A DNA stretch of 64,000 bases from JACKEQ01 sp041389565 (GCA_041389565.1 JAWKRP010000028.1:1-64000), one strand, 5' to 3'; shown: positions 1 to 11,244, numbered from the stretch's first letter. Notes: generated from the letters alone by a model not told the origin. Translations and numbers: made by a program.

Positions 1-2
1 CG

Positions 3-176
3 GACACCGACAGCGATACCGACACGGACACCGACAGCGATACCGACACCGACACCGACGCGGACACGGACAGCGATACGGACGCCGACACGGATAGCGA
101 CACCGACACGGACAGCGACACCGACACGGACAGCGACACCGACACGGACAGCGACACCGACACGGACACCGACCCT
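3..176 (+). repeat. Hexanucleotide-periodic Asp-Thr/Ser/Ala repeat tract
   Basis: The tract consists of GAC/GAT codons alternating with ACC, ACG, AGC or GCC, giving near-perfect six-base periodicity. It encodes the acidic linker of the VWA protein. Similar tracts recur at about 2590-2735, 49217-49383 and 54605-54985, so they are potential recombination or slippage substrates. Confidence 0.9.
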
Positions 177-1112
177 CCGTGCACCCCGGCGACGTCGACC
201 CTGACGCGCGTGGCTCCGAAGCTGCACATCGTGATGGACAAGTCGGCGAGCATGTTCACGCGGACCTGGGATCACGACGGGCTCGGCAGCTCTCCGCAGG
301 TGACGCTCTGGTCCAGCGGACATCGGGTCGTCGACGCCGTGGTGGGCTCCGAGGGTGCCGTCGTGGACTTCGGGCTCACCCTGTTCCCGGCCACGTCCGC
401 CCAGAACGTGTACGGGCCTTCGGCCTGCGTGACCTCGAGCTTCCCCGAGGTGCCCAACACCACCAACGCCCACAACGCGATCCTGGCGTCGATGCCGGCG
501 GTCGACACGGTGGCGTCGTACGGCGGGCGGCCGACGACCCTCGGTCTGCTGACGGCCTCGGACTACCTCGACACCTCCGATCCGTCCGGTCGGCGCGCCT
601 CGGTGGTCATCACGGCGGGCGCGGGGAACTGCGACCCGAACGCGGCGACGAACTTCGAGCTGTTCGAGGTGTACGACAGCAGCGTGGAGGTCGTGGCCTC
701 GGGGGCGGCCAGCTCCGGCGTCGACACCTTCGTGATCGGGCTGGACGTGCCCGACACCGTGCTGGACGACGGGATCGGGGGCGAGCCCAACGGCACGAAC
801 CCCACCACCGTGCTGAACACGCTGGCGGCGCAGGGCGACACCTCCACCTTCGCGAACGCGCACGACGAAGCGGAGCTCGAGACCGCGCTCCGCGAGGTCG
901 TCGCCGCGCTCGGGGCCTGTGTCGTGCCCGTCGCTTCGGGGCCCGTGGACCCCTCGGCCACCGTGAGCCTCGGGGCCACCACGTGGTCCTGGGTGTCGGA
1001 TTGCTCGGCGGGGGACGGCTGGACGCAGGCCGGAAGCGACCTGGAGCTGTGTGGAGCGGCGTGTGCGGCCTGGCCCGCCCAGGGCAGCCTCGACCTCCTC
1101 ACCTGCGAGTGA
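3..1112 (+). CDS. VWA-domain surface protein, 5' truncated by window edge
   Basis: The reading frame is open from the left edge, so the N-terminus is missing. The first ~58 codons encode an Asp-Thr/Asp-Ser/Asp-Ala repeat (alternating D with T, S or A), which acts as a flexible acidic linker. A von Willebrand factor A domain follows. Its MIDAS-like DKSAS motif lies just after KLHIVM, with a later GGRPTT segment and a D in the ITAGAGNCDPN stretch, so a divalent-metal adhesion fold is likely. The C-terminal part has several cysteines (CSAGDGW, ELCGAACAAW, LLTCE), suggesting an exported disulfide-bonded protein. A role in adhesion or surface display is inferred; the ligand is unknown. Confidence 0.8.
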   Translation, partial: DTDSDTDTDTDSDTDTDTDADTDSDTDADTDSDTDTDSDTDTDSDTDTDSDTDTDTDPPCTPATSTLTRVAPKLHIVMDKSASMFTRTWDHDGLGSSPQVTLWSSGHRVVDAVVGSEGAVVDFGLTLFPATSAQNVYGPSACVTSSFPEVPNTTNAHNAILASMPAVDTVASYGGRPTTLGLLTASDYLDTSDPSGRRASVVITAGAGNCDPNAATNFELFEVYDSSVEVVASGAASSGVDTFVIGLDVPDTVLDDGIGGEPNGTNPTTVLNTLAAQGDTSTFANAHDEAELETALREVVAALGACVVPVASGPVDPSATVSLGATTWSWVSDCSAGDGWTQAGSDLELCGAACAAWPAQGSLDLLTCE

Positions 1113-1192
1113 GGATCGGCGACGTGCAGTGGCGCCGTTCAGGAGTCCGCAAGACCCCCACGGATAGCCACGGGGTGACTCCAGGAGGTCCC

Positions 1193-2017
1193 ATGCCCGT
1201 ACCCACTCCCGACCGCAGGACGATCCTCGCCGGCCTCGCGTGCACCGCCGCGCTCGCCTGCGTGGACACTGCCGGAACCGCCGACACCGACCTCACCGAC
1301 ACCGACGCGCTGGACACCGGCGAAGCGCCCTCGACGCGCGACACGGCCGTCGGTGCGTGGGCCACGGGAGGCACGGCTGCGCTGGGCACCACGTACGCGG
1401 TCACGTTCGACGACACGTGCGCTCAGGAGTGCGAGCTCACGCTGGGCCCGTGCTACGCGGAGACGATCGAGCGTCGCGACATCTCCGAAGGGGTCGACGG
1501 GCTCCCGACCCGCCTCGCCTTCCGTGTGGTCGACACCGACTGCAACCCGGTCGAAGGCGTGGTGGTGGACGTCTGGCACTGCTCGCCGAGCGGGCTGTAC
1601 TCCGGGTCGGACGCCATCGACATGTGCACGAGCGGCGACGCGGCGGCCCGTGCCTCCCGGTGGTTCCGCGGGATGCAGACCACCGACGCCGACGGACGCG
1701 TCGACTTCGACACCTGCATGCCCGGCTGGTACCGCGGGCGCGCCGTGCACATCCACTTCCAGGTGCGCACGGCGGCCGGACAGAGCTCGCTCACGTCGCA
1801 GTTCGGCTTCGATCCGGCGCTGACCCAGGACGTGTTCGCGAACCATCCGGTGTACAGCCCGCACGGTCAGCCCGACACGCCGAACTCGCAGGACAACATC
1901 TTCAACGGGAACAACGACGGCAGCCTGCTGTTCGACTGGTACCAGGCCGACGACGGAGCCCTCGTGGTGTTCAGCACGCTCGTGATCCGGTCGAGCCTCT
2001 CCGACCCGACCTGCTGA
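1193..2017 (+). CDS. Intradiol ring-cleavage dioxygenase-like lipoprotein, Tat signal
   Basis: A 274-residue protein starts at the ATG four bases after AGGAGG (1183-1188). The N-terminus has twin arginines (R8-R9, DRRTILAGL) followed by a lipobox-like AALAC23, so Tat export and lipidation are likely. A Thr/Asp-rich linker precedes a catechol/protocatechuate dioxygenase-like beta domain. It carries GPCY, VDVWHC, and GWYRGRAVHIHF, which matches the family's non-heme Fe(III) Tyr-His-His ligand region. The known family cleaves catecholic rings. Exported lipoprotein members are common in some bacteria and their substrates are mostly unknown. No aromatic degradation genes are nearby, so catabolic function is not supported by context. 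Confidence 0.85.
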   Translation: MPVPTPDRRTILAGLACTAALACVDTAGTADTDLTDTDALDTGEAPSTRDTAVGAWATGGTAALGTTYAVTFDDTCAQECELTLGPCYAETIERRDISEGVDGLPTRLAFRVVDTDCNPVEGVVVDVWHCSPSGLYSGSDAIDMCTSGDAAARASRWFRGMQTTDADGRVDFDTCMPGWYRGRAVHIHFQVRTAAGQSSLTSQFGFDPALTQDVFANHPVYSPHGQPDTPNSQDNIFNGNNDGSLLFDWYQADDGALVVFSTLVIRSSLSDPTC

Positions 2018-2020
2018 GGC

Positions 2021-2805
<785 letters not shown>

Positions 2806-2809
<4 letters not shown>

Positions 2810-3462
2810 GGCGTTCCTCTCGGGGTCAGCTCGGTCCAGTGGAAGGTGACGACCGCGGAGGTGCCCGCGTCGTCGTAGTAGCTGTGGAAGGCGAGGACCC
2901 ACGTCCGCCCCCGGGTCGACCGGATCACCCAGGTGCCGGGATGGGGGGTGAGGACGTGGGAGGTGGAGTCGTACGCGTACCAGTCGGCCATCGCGTGCTC
3001 GGGCTCCTCGTCGTCGTCGTCGGGCACGTCGGGCGCGTCGGTCGTGAAGCCGCTGGACGGTGGGGTGCCGAGGTCCGTGAGCGACACGTCGGGCACGAAG
3101 AGGACCTCGACCCCGCCGTCCCCCGAGGCCCCTCCGTTCACGGCGACGTCGTAGCGGCGCAGGGCCACGTCCCAGTCGCTCCCGTCGCGTGGACCCTGCT
3201 CTCCGCGGCCGTCGAGATCGACCGCGACCCAGGCGACCGCATCGGTGGCGTCGACCTCGGTGCTCCACACGCCGGCCGCGATCTCGGTGGTCCCCGTGGC
3301 GAGGGGGACCGCCGTGTCGCTGGTGTCGGGGTCCACCGCGGGCGGTGTCGGCGGGGTCGCCGGCGCGTCGTCCCAGTGGTGGAGCAGGGCGAGGTCCTGC
3401 ACACAGCCCGGGAGGACGGCGAGGGCCGCGCACGCGGCGAGGAGACGGTGGGGGAGGCTCAT
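2806..3462 (-). CDS. HmuY-like heme-binding lipoprotein
   Basis: A 218-residue protein with signal MSLPHRLLAACAALAVLPGC (lipobox). The mature part matches the HmuY pattern: AWVAVDLDG, then SDWDVALRRYDVAVNGG, DWYAYDSTSHVLTPH and a late WVLAFHSYYDD. HmuY of Porphyromonas is a lipoprotein hemophore that passes heme to its TonB receptor HmuR. Here the gene directly follows a TonB receptor, with a four-base ATGA overlap at 3459-3462 and a Fur box upstream, which fits that role. Heme ligands cannot be assigned by eye. A small acidic insert (DVPDDDDEEPE) is present. Family assignment rests on motif recognition. Confidence 0.8.
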
Positions 3463-5369
3463 CGGTCCCTCCGGGTGCGGAGCGTGAGGCCGGCGTAGAG
3501 CAGCCGGGGTGTGGTGGGCGCGAGCTCGGTGCTGCCGGTGTCGAGCACGTTGTCGACGCCCGCGAAGACCTCGACGCCGTCGCGTTTCCAGGACGCCCGA
3601 GCGTCGAGCGTCACCTGCGAGGCCGTCTTCACCGCCTCGTCCGTCCCATCGCCGTCGGCGTCCACGAAGAAGGTCCGGGGGCTCGCCACGCCCACCTGCG
3701 CCCGTGCCCGGAGCGCCAGGGGCAGCTCGACCGCGGCGGCGCCCGTGATGCGGTGGGGGACGCGCCCCTCGAGCGGACGGTCGAGCCCGAGGTCCCGGGT
3801 GACGAGCGCCGCATACCCCAGGGTGAGGTCGACGGGACCGGGGCGACCGCGGACCTGCACGTCCACGCCCGCGGTCACGGCGCTCTCGATGTTCTCGTAC
3901 GCGAAGCGCTCGGTCCCGCCGGTGATCTCGGGGGTACCGATCGCGATCAGGTCGCGGATGCGGGCCCCGTGGACCTGTGCGCTCGCCGAGAAGCGCTCGG
4001 ACGGAGCGAGCTCCAGGCTCCCGTTCACCTGCGCGCTCATCTCCGGGCGCAGATCGGGGTTCCCCGCGACGACGTAGCCCACCCCGGGGTTCTCGAAGAG
4101 CAGGTAGAGCTCGCGGAAGTCGGGGGCGCGGTATCCGGTGCCCGCCGACAGTCGCACCGTCACCCGGCGTGCCGTCAGGGCGCCCGCGAGCCGAGGGGTG
4201 ACCGCCGGACCGAACTGGCTGTCGCCGTCGAACCGGGCGCCGGGCACGACCATCAGGCGACCGTGCTCCCACGAGTGGGCGGTCCACACGTCCTGCGCGA
4301 ACACGCCGATCCGCCGACGCGACCCCTTGCTCGACCCCAATCGGTCGGAGTCGATGCCCTGGGCCAGCCCGTCGACGCCGAGCGTCAGGGCGTGGTCGCC
4401 TTCGATCCGGTCGAGCTGCACGGAGCTCTCGACCAGGCGCTCGGTGTCGGTCGACGCGCTGTCGTTGGCGTCCGCCCGGCGCTGGTCGGACAGGTGCTGA
4501 GCCCGGTACAGCGATCCCGACAGCCGCGCGGACACCTTCGTGCGCGCATCGGGCGTCCACCAGGCGCCGACCGCTGCACGGGCGTCCTCGATCGCACCGC
4601 GGGTGTCGGACACCGCGCCGGTCGCGGTGCTGTCGACGCCCTGCAGACGGCGCTGGAGGTACGAGGCACTCGCGTCGACCGACGCATCGGCGGCCGGGCG
4701 GAACGTGCTCGTGATCTCCGCCTGGATCTGCTGGAACGCGCTCGCTGTGGTGGCCGGGTCGCCGGGATCCAGGTCCCACGCGCTCCCGCTGTGCCAGCCC
4801 ACCCCGATGCGGTGCCGGCTCCGCTCGTCCCCGAGCTCGAGGTCTGCCGCAGCGTCGTTCCGCGCGAGGGTGCCCGACCGCATGTGCAGGCCGGCCGAGA
4901 CCCCGGGACGCGCGCGTCGGGTGCGGATGTGGATGACCCCGCCCATCGCGTCGGACCCGTAGAGCGCCGAGCTCGGACCCTTCACGATCTCGATCTGCTC
5001 GATGGCATCGAGGGTGAAGCGCGACAGGTCGACGACCCCGTCCTTCCGCCCGAGCACCCGCTGGCCGTCGACCAGGATCAGGGTGTGCTCCGGGTTCATG
5101 CCCTGCAGGCGCACCGCGGATCCGACGACGGTGTCTTCGATCTGGATGCCCGGACGCTCTTCGAGCAGCTCGGCGAGCGTCTCGGACCCGGAGGCCTCGA
5201 TGGCGGCACGGGTGAGGACCTCGACCGCCACGGGCGTGTCGCCGAGACGGGTCTCGGAGCGCGACGCGGTGACGACGACCACCTCGACGGGCTCGTCCGC
5301 CTCGTCCGGCTCGGACGTCTCGGACGGTGCCGCCGCGAGGGCAGCGGTGGCGATGGCGAGAACGGTCAT
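3459..5369 (-). CDS. TonB-dependent outer-membrane receptor, probably heme/iron
   Basis: A 636-residue receptor. Residues 1-14 form a short signal sequence. A TonB-box-like EVVVVTAS lies near residues 29-36. The plug domain (about 40-150) contains the conserved VRLQGMNPEHTLILVDGQ and IEIVKGPSSALYGSDAMGGVI. The barrel holds YRAPDFRELY and GNPDLRPE, which resemble the FRAP and NPDL boxes of heme receptors, although I see no His between them. The gene is first in an operon with a HmuY-like lipoprotein and lies 26 bases downstream of a Fur box. Uptake of heme or a ferric compound under iron limitation is the likely function. The C-terminus ends TLRTRRDR rather than in the usual aromatic residue. 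Confidence 0.9.
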   Translation of the reverse strand: MTVLAIATAALAAAPSETSEPDEADEPVEVVVVTASRSETRLGDTPVAVEVLTRAAIEASGSETLAELLEERPGIQIEDTVVGSAVRLQGMNPEHTLILVDGQRVLGRKDGVVDLSRFTLDAIEQIEIVKGPSSALYGSDAMGGVIHIRTRRARPGVSAGLHMRSGTLARNDAAADLELGDERSRHRIGVGWHSGSAWDLDPGDPATTASAFQQIQAEITSTFRPAADASVDASASYLQRRLQGVDSTATGAVSDTRGAIEDARAAVGAWWTPDARTKVSARLSGSLYRAQHLSDQRRADANDSASTDTERLVESSVQLDRIEGDHALTLGVDGLAQGIDSDRLGSSKGSRRRIGVFAQDVWTAHSWEHGRLMVVPGARFDGDSQFGPAVTPRLAGALTARRVTVRLSAGTGYRAPDFRELYLLFENPGVGYVVAGNPDLRPEMSAQVNGSLELAPSERFSASAQVHGARIRDLIAIGTPEITGGTERFAYENIESAVTAGVDVQVRGRPGPVDLTLGYAALVTRDLGLDRPLEGRVPHRITGAAAVELPLALRARAQVGVASPRTFFVDADGDGTDEAVKTASQVTLDARASWKRDGVEVFAGVDNVLDTGSTELAPTTPRLLYAGLTLRTRRDR

Positions 5370-5395
5370 CGGCTCCTCATGGACCCCTGTCTACT

Positions 5396-5414
5396 GAAAA
5401 TGAAAATCATTTTC
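5396..5414. promoter_or_regulatory. Fur box
   Basis: GAAAATGAAAATCATTTTC matches 16 of 19 positions of the classical Fur consensus GATAATGATAATCATTATC. This A/T island lies in otherwise GC-rich DNA between the TonB receptor start (5369) and the 3' end of the LysR gene. It should repress the heme operon when iron is sufficient. Confidence 0.9.
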
Positions 5415-5465
5415 AACTCAGGCGAGGGATCTGGAGCTCGCGAGGAGGACGCGACGGTCCGTGAG

Positions 5466-6380
5466 TCAGGCTTCGAGGCCGCCGAACGGTCGTGTCCAGC
5501 GCACGACCTCGTCCGCCAGCCGGTCGATCAGGGCCTGCACGCGCGCCGGACGGAAGCGCCGACCGGGGGTGACCGCGACCAGCGGCACGGCTCCGCCCGA
5601 CCAGTCGGGGAGGACGCGCACCAGCGACCCGTCGGCCAGCTCCCGCCGCACGTCCAGATCGGCCTTCAGCGCGATCCCGTGGCCGTCGAGCACCCACCTG
5701 CGCACCTGCGCACCGTCTCCACACAGCACCGGCCGCACCGCGACCGTCTGCTCTTCGGTCCCGCGAGCGAGCGTCCAGCGGGCGTATGCGCGACCTGCCC
5801 GGATCCACGACACGCAGCGATGGGAGCCGAGAGCTGCCGGACCCTCGGGGAGGCCGTGTGCAGCGAGGTATCCGGGCGATGCCACCAGGATGCGCTCGGT
5901 CGTGGCGAGCCGGCGCACGACCAGGCCTGCGTCGTCGACGCCTCCGTACCGGATCGCGAGATCGATGTCGTCGGCGGGGATCCGGTGCAGCGCGTCGTCC
6001 GCTACGAGGGTGGCCCGCACGTCGGCGTGCTCGGCCACGAATGCGGCGAGGCACGGCGCGACGTAGCGGTCCGCGAGGTCGCGCGGTGCGGCGACCCTCA
6101 GGACGCCCGCCAGCCCATCCCGTGCGTCGGCCAGGGCCTGCTCGCCTTCGCCCCACACCGTCAGCACGTCGCGGCAGGTCTGCAGGAACCGCTCGCCTTC
6201 GGGGGTGAGCCGCAGGCTTCGTGTCGTGCGCTCCACGAGGCGCACTCGGGCGCGATCCTCGATGCGCTGCAGCGCCGCGCTCGCGCCCCCCGGCCCGAGC
6301 CCCACGCGGCGCCCGGCCTCCGTGAGGGAGGGGGCCTCCGCCAGCGCCACGAACAAGCGGAGCTCGTCGAGGTTCATCAT
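5466..6380 (-). CDS. LysR-family transcriptional regulator
   Basis: A 304-residue protein with an N-terminal winged helix (MNLDELRLFVALAEAPSLTEAGRRVG... LRLTPEGERFL, residues ~2-62) and a substrate-binding domain (~90-295) with typical LRVAAP, DIDLAIRYG and LVAVTP segments. There are two adjacent Met codons (6380 and 6377); the outer one is used here. The gene is divergent from an aldo/keto reductase with 87 bases between starts, the usual arrangement for a LysR regulator and its target. The effector is unknown. Confidence 0.92.
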   Translation of the reverse strand: MMNLDELRLFVALAEAPSLTEAGRRVGLGPGGASAALQRIEDRARVRLVERTTRSLRLTPEGERFLQTCRDVLTVWGEGEQALADARDGLAGVLRVAAPRDLADRYVAPCLAAFVAEHADVRATLVADDALHRIPADDIDLAIRYGGVDDAGLVVRRLATTERILVASPGYLAAHGLPEGPAALGSHRCVSWIRAGRAYARWTLARGTEEQTVAVRPVLCGDGAQVRRWVLDGHGIALKADLDVRRELADGSLVRVLPDWSGGAVPLVAVTPGRRFRPARVQALIDRLADEVVRWTRPFGGLEA

Positions 6381-6467
6381 CCACTCCTGTTGGACACAGT
6401 CTCTATCGCAAGCGCACGATGGCGGTCGGGTCGAGCGATAGGGGCACCCCATCCCAAAGGAGCTCCC
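6381..6467. promoter_or_regulatory. Divergent promoter region between LysR gene and aldo/keto reductase
   Basis: The region holds the inverted repeat ATCG-N8-CGAT (6405-6420) and a further CGATA at 6436-6440, the sort of interrupted dyad LysR proteins bind. AAAGGAG at 6456-6462 is the ribosome site of the reductase. The operator is a candidate only. Confidence 0.45.
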
Positions 6468-7496
<1,029 letters not shown>

Positions 7497-7501
7497 ATTC
7501 A

Positions 7502-7537
7502 GGGAGGAGTCAGCGAGCCAGCTCGCTGAAGGCTCCC
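7502..7537. terminator. Long hairpin between convergent genes, candidate bidirectional terminator
   Basis: TCAGCGAGC (7510-7518) and GCTCGCTGA (7521-7529) are perfect inverted repeats around CA. Outer arms GGGAG (7502-7506) and CTCCC (7533-7537) extend the stem with a small internal loop. It sits between the stops of convergent genes. There is no U-tract. A related element occurs at 38831-38862. Confidence 0.5.
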
Positions 7538-7552
7538 GGTCACGTGAAATCC

Positions 7553-8560
7553 TCACCGAATCGCGATCCAGTCGAGCAGCGTGCGGCGCTGGAGGGGAGA
7601 CATCTCGTCCTGGCGCCAGCATCCGGAGTCGGTGAGCCGATCCGGCTCGGTGAGCGTGGCTCCTCCGCAGATCGCGCTGCTGTACATGAAGTTGTGGCCG
7701 AGCAAGTCGCAGAATGGAGTGTCGGCAGGGCACGGGGGGGTGTCGGAGAGCGCGTCGTCCTCGACGTGAGCGAGGCCGGCCGCGTGTCCGGTCTCGTGGG
7801 CGAGGGTCTGCGCGACCACCTCGGGGCCTGCGCCGATGGGCACGATGCCGATCACCCCCATGGCCGGGCTGTGGCTGTTGGGGAACGAGAACCCCACGGC
7901 CTCGCCGCCCAGGTTGGCGAAGCCCGTACAGATCAGGATCGTGAGGTCGTGGTCGGCACCGGCCGCGACCACCACCTCGTGGTCGGGGTTGCGTCCGAGC
8001 TCGAGCCGGCACCGTCCACGGAGCGTGCTCTGCTGGTAGTACGCATCGACGGTGATGCCCTGCTCGGCCCAGGTGTCCGCCCAGAGCCCCACGGCTTCGC
8101 GCACGTCGTCCTGCACGGCGCGGTCGTCCTCGAAGGGCGCCGTGAACACCACCTGCACGGTGAGGGTGCCGCGCTCCGGCGTGTCGTCGCGGGTGTGCTG
8201 GAACACGACCTCCGTGGGGACCGCCCGCTTCGTGAGCGCGAGGTAGTCGAGGGTCCACGGACCTCCGATCGGCAGGTCGCTCGGGTGCTCCGGATCGTCG
8301 GGGAGGTGCGAGAAGAAGGCATCGTCGGGGAGGTCGGGATGGTGGAGGTCTGCGTACGCATCCATGCCGTCGCTCGCGAACGCGTACGCGAGGCGGTTGC
8401 TCGCCGCGTCCACATCGATGTGGGCGGTCGGATGGGCCTCCGAGAGCTCGACCCGCTCGGTGACGAACCCGTCGGGGACGGGCGGCGCGGGATCTCCCCA
8501 GACCTCGATCTCCGGGCCCTGGCACGCGGAGAGAACGACGAGCACGGCGACTGCACGCAT
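7553..8560 (-). CDS. Metzincin-type zinc metalloprotease lipoprotein
   Basis: A 335-residue protein with signal MRAVAVLVVLSAC (lipobox Cys13). The zinc motif HETGHAAGLAHVEDD has the HExxHxxGxxH signature followed by D, and HNFMYSS downstream supplies a Met-turn candidate. Cysteines near the active site (PPCPADTPFC, AICGG, GCW) may form disulfides. It is probably an extracellular or periplasmic peptidase anchored to the outer membrane, with unknown substrate. It is divergent from an Asp/Thr-rich lipoprotein gene, with 57 bases between starts. Confidence 0.85.
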   Translation of the reverse strand: MRAVAVLVVLSACQGPEIEVWGDPAPPVPDGFVTERVELSEAHPTAHIDVDAASNRLAYAFASDGMDAYADLHHPDLPDDAFFSHLPDDPEHPSDLPIGGPWTLDYLALTKRAVPTEVVFQHTRDDTPERGTLTVQVVFTAPFEDDRAVQDDVREAVGLWADTWAEQGITVDAYYQQSTLRGRCRLELGRNPDHEVVVAAGADHDLTILICTGFANLGGEAVGFSFPNSHSPAMGVIGIVPIGAGPEVVAQTLAHETGHAAGLAHVEDDALSDTPPCPADTPFCDLLGHNFMYSSAICGGATLTEPDRLTDSGCWRQDEMSPLQRRTLLDWIAIR

Positions 8561-8617
8561 GGACACCTCTTCCGGGAGATGTCGGCGGGGAGGCGATCGG
8601 ATCGATATGCTGCCCGC

Positions 8618-9112
8618 ATGCGCTTCCTCGCTCCCCTGATCCTGGTCGCCTGCAAGGCACAGGTGCCCGACGACACCGACCCCGACACCGATCCCAGCTC
8701 CGACACCGACACCGACACCGATGTCGGAGGAGAGGCGCTCACCGGGGACCCCTGGTCGGGCACGGTCGACATGAGCCTGTACGTCACGGCGCCAGGCGGC
8801 GGCACGACGGTGGGGAGCTTCGCGTACTGCAGCGGCCCCGCCACGCTCGGTGTCGACGGCGACCTCGTGGGCGCAGACCTCGTGTGCGCGGGCGACTTCG
8901 CGTGCACCGGGCACTTCCGGGGGCAGCCCGTGTCGGGTCCGTGGTCGATGGAGTGGTCGTGCGACGAAGGGGCCGGCGAGGTGGAGCTCGCGCCCACCAC
9001 GACGCCGCCCGATCCGATCGATCTGACGGCCAGCTGGGAGTGGACGCGTGCCGACGGCGCCGTGTTCGCGTACGGTCTCACGCTCGCGGCGAGCCCGGGC
9101 CGAGTCCCGTGA
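8618..9112 (+). CDS. Small lipoprotein with short DT linker
   Basis: A 164-residue protein starting MRFLAPLILVAC (lipobox Cys12), followed by an Asp/Thr/Pro-rich linker and a compact domain of about 120 residues with paired cysteines (YCSG, VCAGDFACTGHF, SCDEG). I do not recognise the domain. The stop overlaps the next ATG by one base (TGATG at 9110-9114), so the two products are probably co-translated. Confidence 0.7.
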   Translation: MRFLAPLILVACKAQVPDDTDPDTDPSSDTDTDTDVGGEALTGDPWSGTVDMSLYVTAPGGGTTVGSFAYCSGPATLGVDGDLVGADLVCAGDFACTGHFRGQPVSGPWSMEWSCDEGAGEVELAPTTTPPDPIDLTASWEWTRADGAVFAYGLTLAASPGRVP

Positions 9113-11244
9113 TGTGGGCCGTGCTCGCCACCCTCGCCGGGGCCGCGGAGCCTCCGCGGGTCGCGGAGTCCGACCCGCTGTGGCGCTGGGACGTCAACAC
9201 GACCGGGATGCGGGTGTGGTTCACCCCCGAGGGGCACTGGCTCGCCACCGGGTCCGGAGAAGCTGGCCTGCTCGTGATGGCCTCCTCCTGGAAGGAACCT
9301 CGGGCCTTCCCCACACCTCTGTTCGGTCTGCGCGGCATCAGCTACGGCCGGGCCACGTGGCGCGCGGACGACGGCGCCTACGTGCTCGACGTGGCGACTG
9401 GAGAGCTCGCCGGTCCGTTCGCCACCCCCCGGGAGATCATGTGGCCGCCGTGGGGAAAGTACTGTGTTCCGGAGGATTCCCCCGTGCTGCCGGGCGTGTG
9501 CGCCGACGACCTGCGCTACACCGAGCCTGTGCGGGTTCGCTCGACGGGCACCATCCGCGAGGGGCGCTTCGTGAACGTGGCGAAGGGTGGGATCGTCCCG
9601 GAGGGGGCGGATGCCTGGGCTTCGATGGGCCCGCTCTGCGGGGTGATGGAGGTGCCGGTCGCTCCGTTGTGGCTGGTCGACTGCGACGGGAATCCCTGGC
9701 CCGTGTACACCGACCCCGCCGACGCGCCGGGATGCCCCGATGGCCCCGAGGAGTACCGCGGAGAGTGCCGGGGCGGGCGCCCGCACGGGCGTGGCGCGCT
9801 CCTCCCGGGGCCGCAGTACGGCTACTGGGTGGAAGGTCGACAGGTGATGACGTGCGACCAGCCCTGTGGAGACCGGCTCGCCGGGTTCGAGGCCAACGCG
9901 CTCGCAACCCTCGAGACGTCGACCGACCCGGTCGAGATCCTCTCGGCGGCGATGGACTCCGGGCTCGGGGTCGAGCGCTCGCCTGCCGTGGGGCCCGCAC
10001 TGGAGGCCTGGGCCGCACAGGTCACAGCGGCCGTGGACCGACTCGTGGCCGAGGGGAGGGTGGCCGACGCCTGGGTGCTCCACCGCACGCACGGGGCCGT
10101 GAGCTGGAAGCTCGGGGGGGGCACCATCGAAGCCTTCCCCGTGGACGGATACGGTGCGGCGCGCTTCGTGGAGGACCTGCGCGCACTGGGGCCGTGGCCG
10201 AGGCTGCGCTTGCTGGCGCTCCACGCGCGGCTGCCGTGGGGTGTGCGCAGCGAGGTCGTGGACGCCGCGCTGCCCGAGCTCACCGCGTACTGGTCCACCC
10301 CGACGGCCGAGCCGGGGATCCGCTGGCTGCGGGCCCGCGCGCGCTCGCTCGTCGGCGCCACGGACGACGACACCATTCGCGCGCTCGCCTGGGAGCCCGA
10401 GACCGCATCCGGGAACCCGATCCCCTCGGTGTTCTCGGACGCCTGCCCGCGCCTGCTCGAGACGATGCGGGCCGAGGTGGCGAAGACCCGCGACCGCTTG
10501 ATCACGGGCCTCCAGATCGACGTGACGGGCTGCGAGGTGGCCCGCGACAACACCTCGGTCACGAAGCAGACGCACCAGCGCGAGATCTACGAGTGGGTCG
10601 ACCAGACCGTGTCCGCGGAGAAGTGCCGCGACGTCCACACGTGGGGGTCCGAGGTGTGCGCGAACGTCGGGTCGAACGGGCGGGGGAAGGACTGCTACAC
10701 CCCGATGTCCACGCGCCAGGAGTGCGAGACGGTCACGGATGTGATCCAGGTGAAGCACGTGCTCGGCTACGAGACGGTGGCCGACGGATACGCCGTGCAG
10801 GCCGACTACCACGCGGTCGTCACCGCGAAGGCGCACTACCGCACGCCCACGGGCCTCCACGAGGTGAACCGCACGCTCCGGTTCGACGCGCCGCTCGAGC
10901 GGGTACAGAACGATCAGGTCGTGCCCGACGACCTCCCGCCAGAGCTCCAGCAGCAGCTCGCCAGGCGCATCCTGCTGGCCTTCGACTCCGAGCTCCGGGA
11001 CGCGAAGCGCGACGTGTGGGTCGACTGGATCACGGATGCGGAGCTCCAGGCGACCGCCAACCCCGACCGCGCGGAGGATCTGCTCGTGCGCGCGACGCTC
11101 GCGTCGTGGGGTCCACTGCATCCGTCCGTGGAGAGCTGGATGTCGGTGATGTACGGCATGACCCCCGCAGAAGCGGCCGGGTTCTTCCGCCGCGGGCAGT
11201 CCGCGCCCAGCTTCGATCTGGGTGTGCCCCTGCCACGTCTGTAG
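9112..11244 (+). CDS. Large exported protein of unknown function with MORN-like stretch
   Basis: A 710-residue protein beginning MWAVLATLAGAAE, a short signal-like segment. The first ~220 residues look like a beta-rich domain with repeated cysteines. A MORN-like YRGECRGGRPHGRG lies near residue 225. The C-terminal third has many cysteines (QIDVTGCEV, SAEKCRD, SEVCANV, KDCYTP, QECET), suggesting a disulfide-rich extracytoplasmic domain, and then a long alpha/beta segment. I recognise no enzyme family. It is coupled to the preceding lipoprotein gene by a one-base TGATG overlap. Confidence 0.7.
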   Translation: MWAVLATLAGAAEPPRVAESDPLWRWDVNTTGMRVWFTPEGHWLATGSGEAGLLVMASSWKEPRAFPTPLFGLRGISYGRATWRADDGAYVLDVATGELAGPFATPREIMWPPWGKYCVPEDSPVLPGVCADDLRYTEPVRVRSTGTIREGRFVNVAKGGIVPEGADAWASMGPLCGVMEVPVAPLWLVDCDGNPWPVYTDPADAPGCPDGPEEYRGECRGGRPHGRGALLPGPQYGYWVEGRQVMTCDQPCGDRLAGFEANALATLETSTDPVEILSAAMDSGLGVERSPAVGPALEAWAAQVTAAVDRLVAEGRVADAWVLHRTHGAVSWKLGGGTIEAFPVDGYGAARFVEDLRALGPWPRLRLLALHARLPWGVRSEVVDAALPELTAYWSTPTAEPGIRWLRARARSLVGATDDDTIRALAWEPETASGNPIPSVFSDACPRLLETMRAEVAKTRDRLITGLQIDVTGCEVARDNTSVTKQTHQREIYEWVDQTVSAEKCRDVHTWGSEVCANVGSNGRGKDCYTPMSTRQECETVTDVIQVKHVLGYETVADGYAVQADYHAVVTAKAHYRTPTGLHEVNRTLRFDAPLERVQNDQVVPDDLPPELQQQLARRILLAFDSELRDAKRDVWVDWITDAELQATANPDRAEDLLVRATLASWGPLHPSVESWMSVMYGMTPAEAAGFFRRGQSAPSFDLGVPLPRL

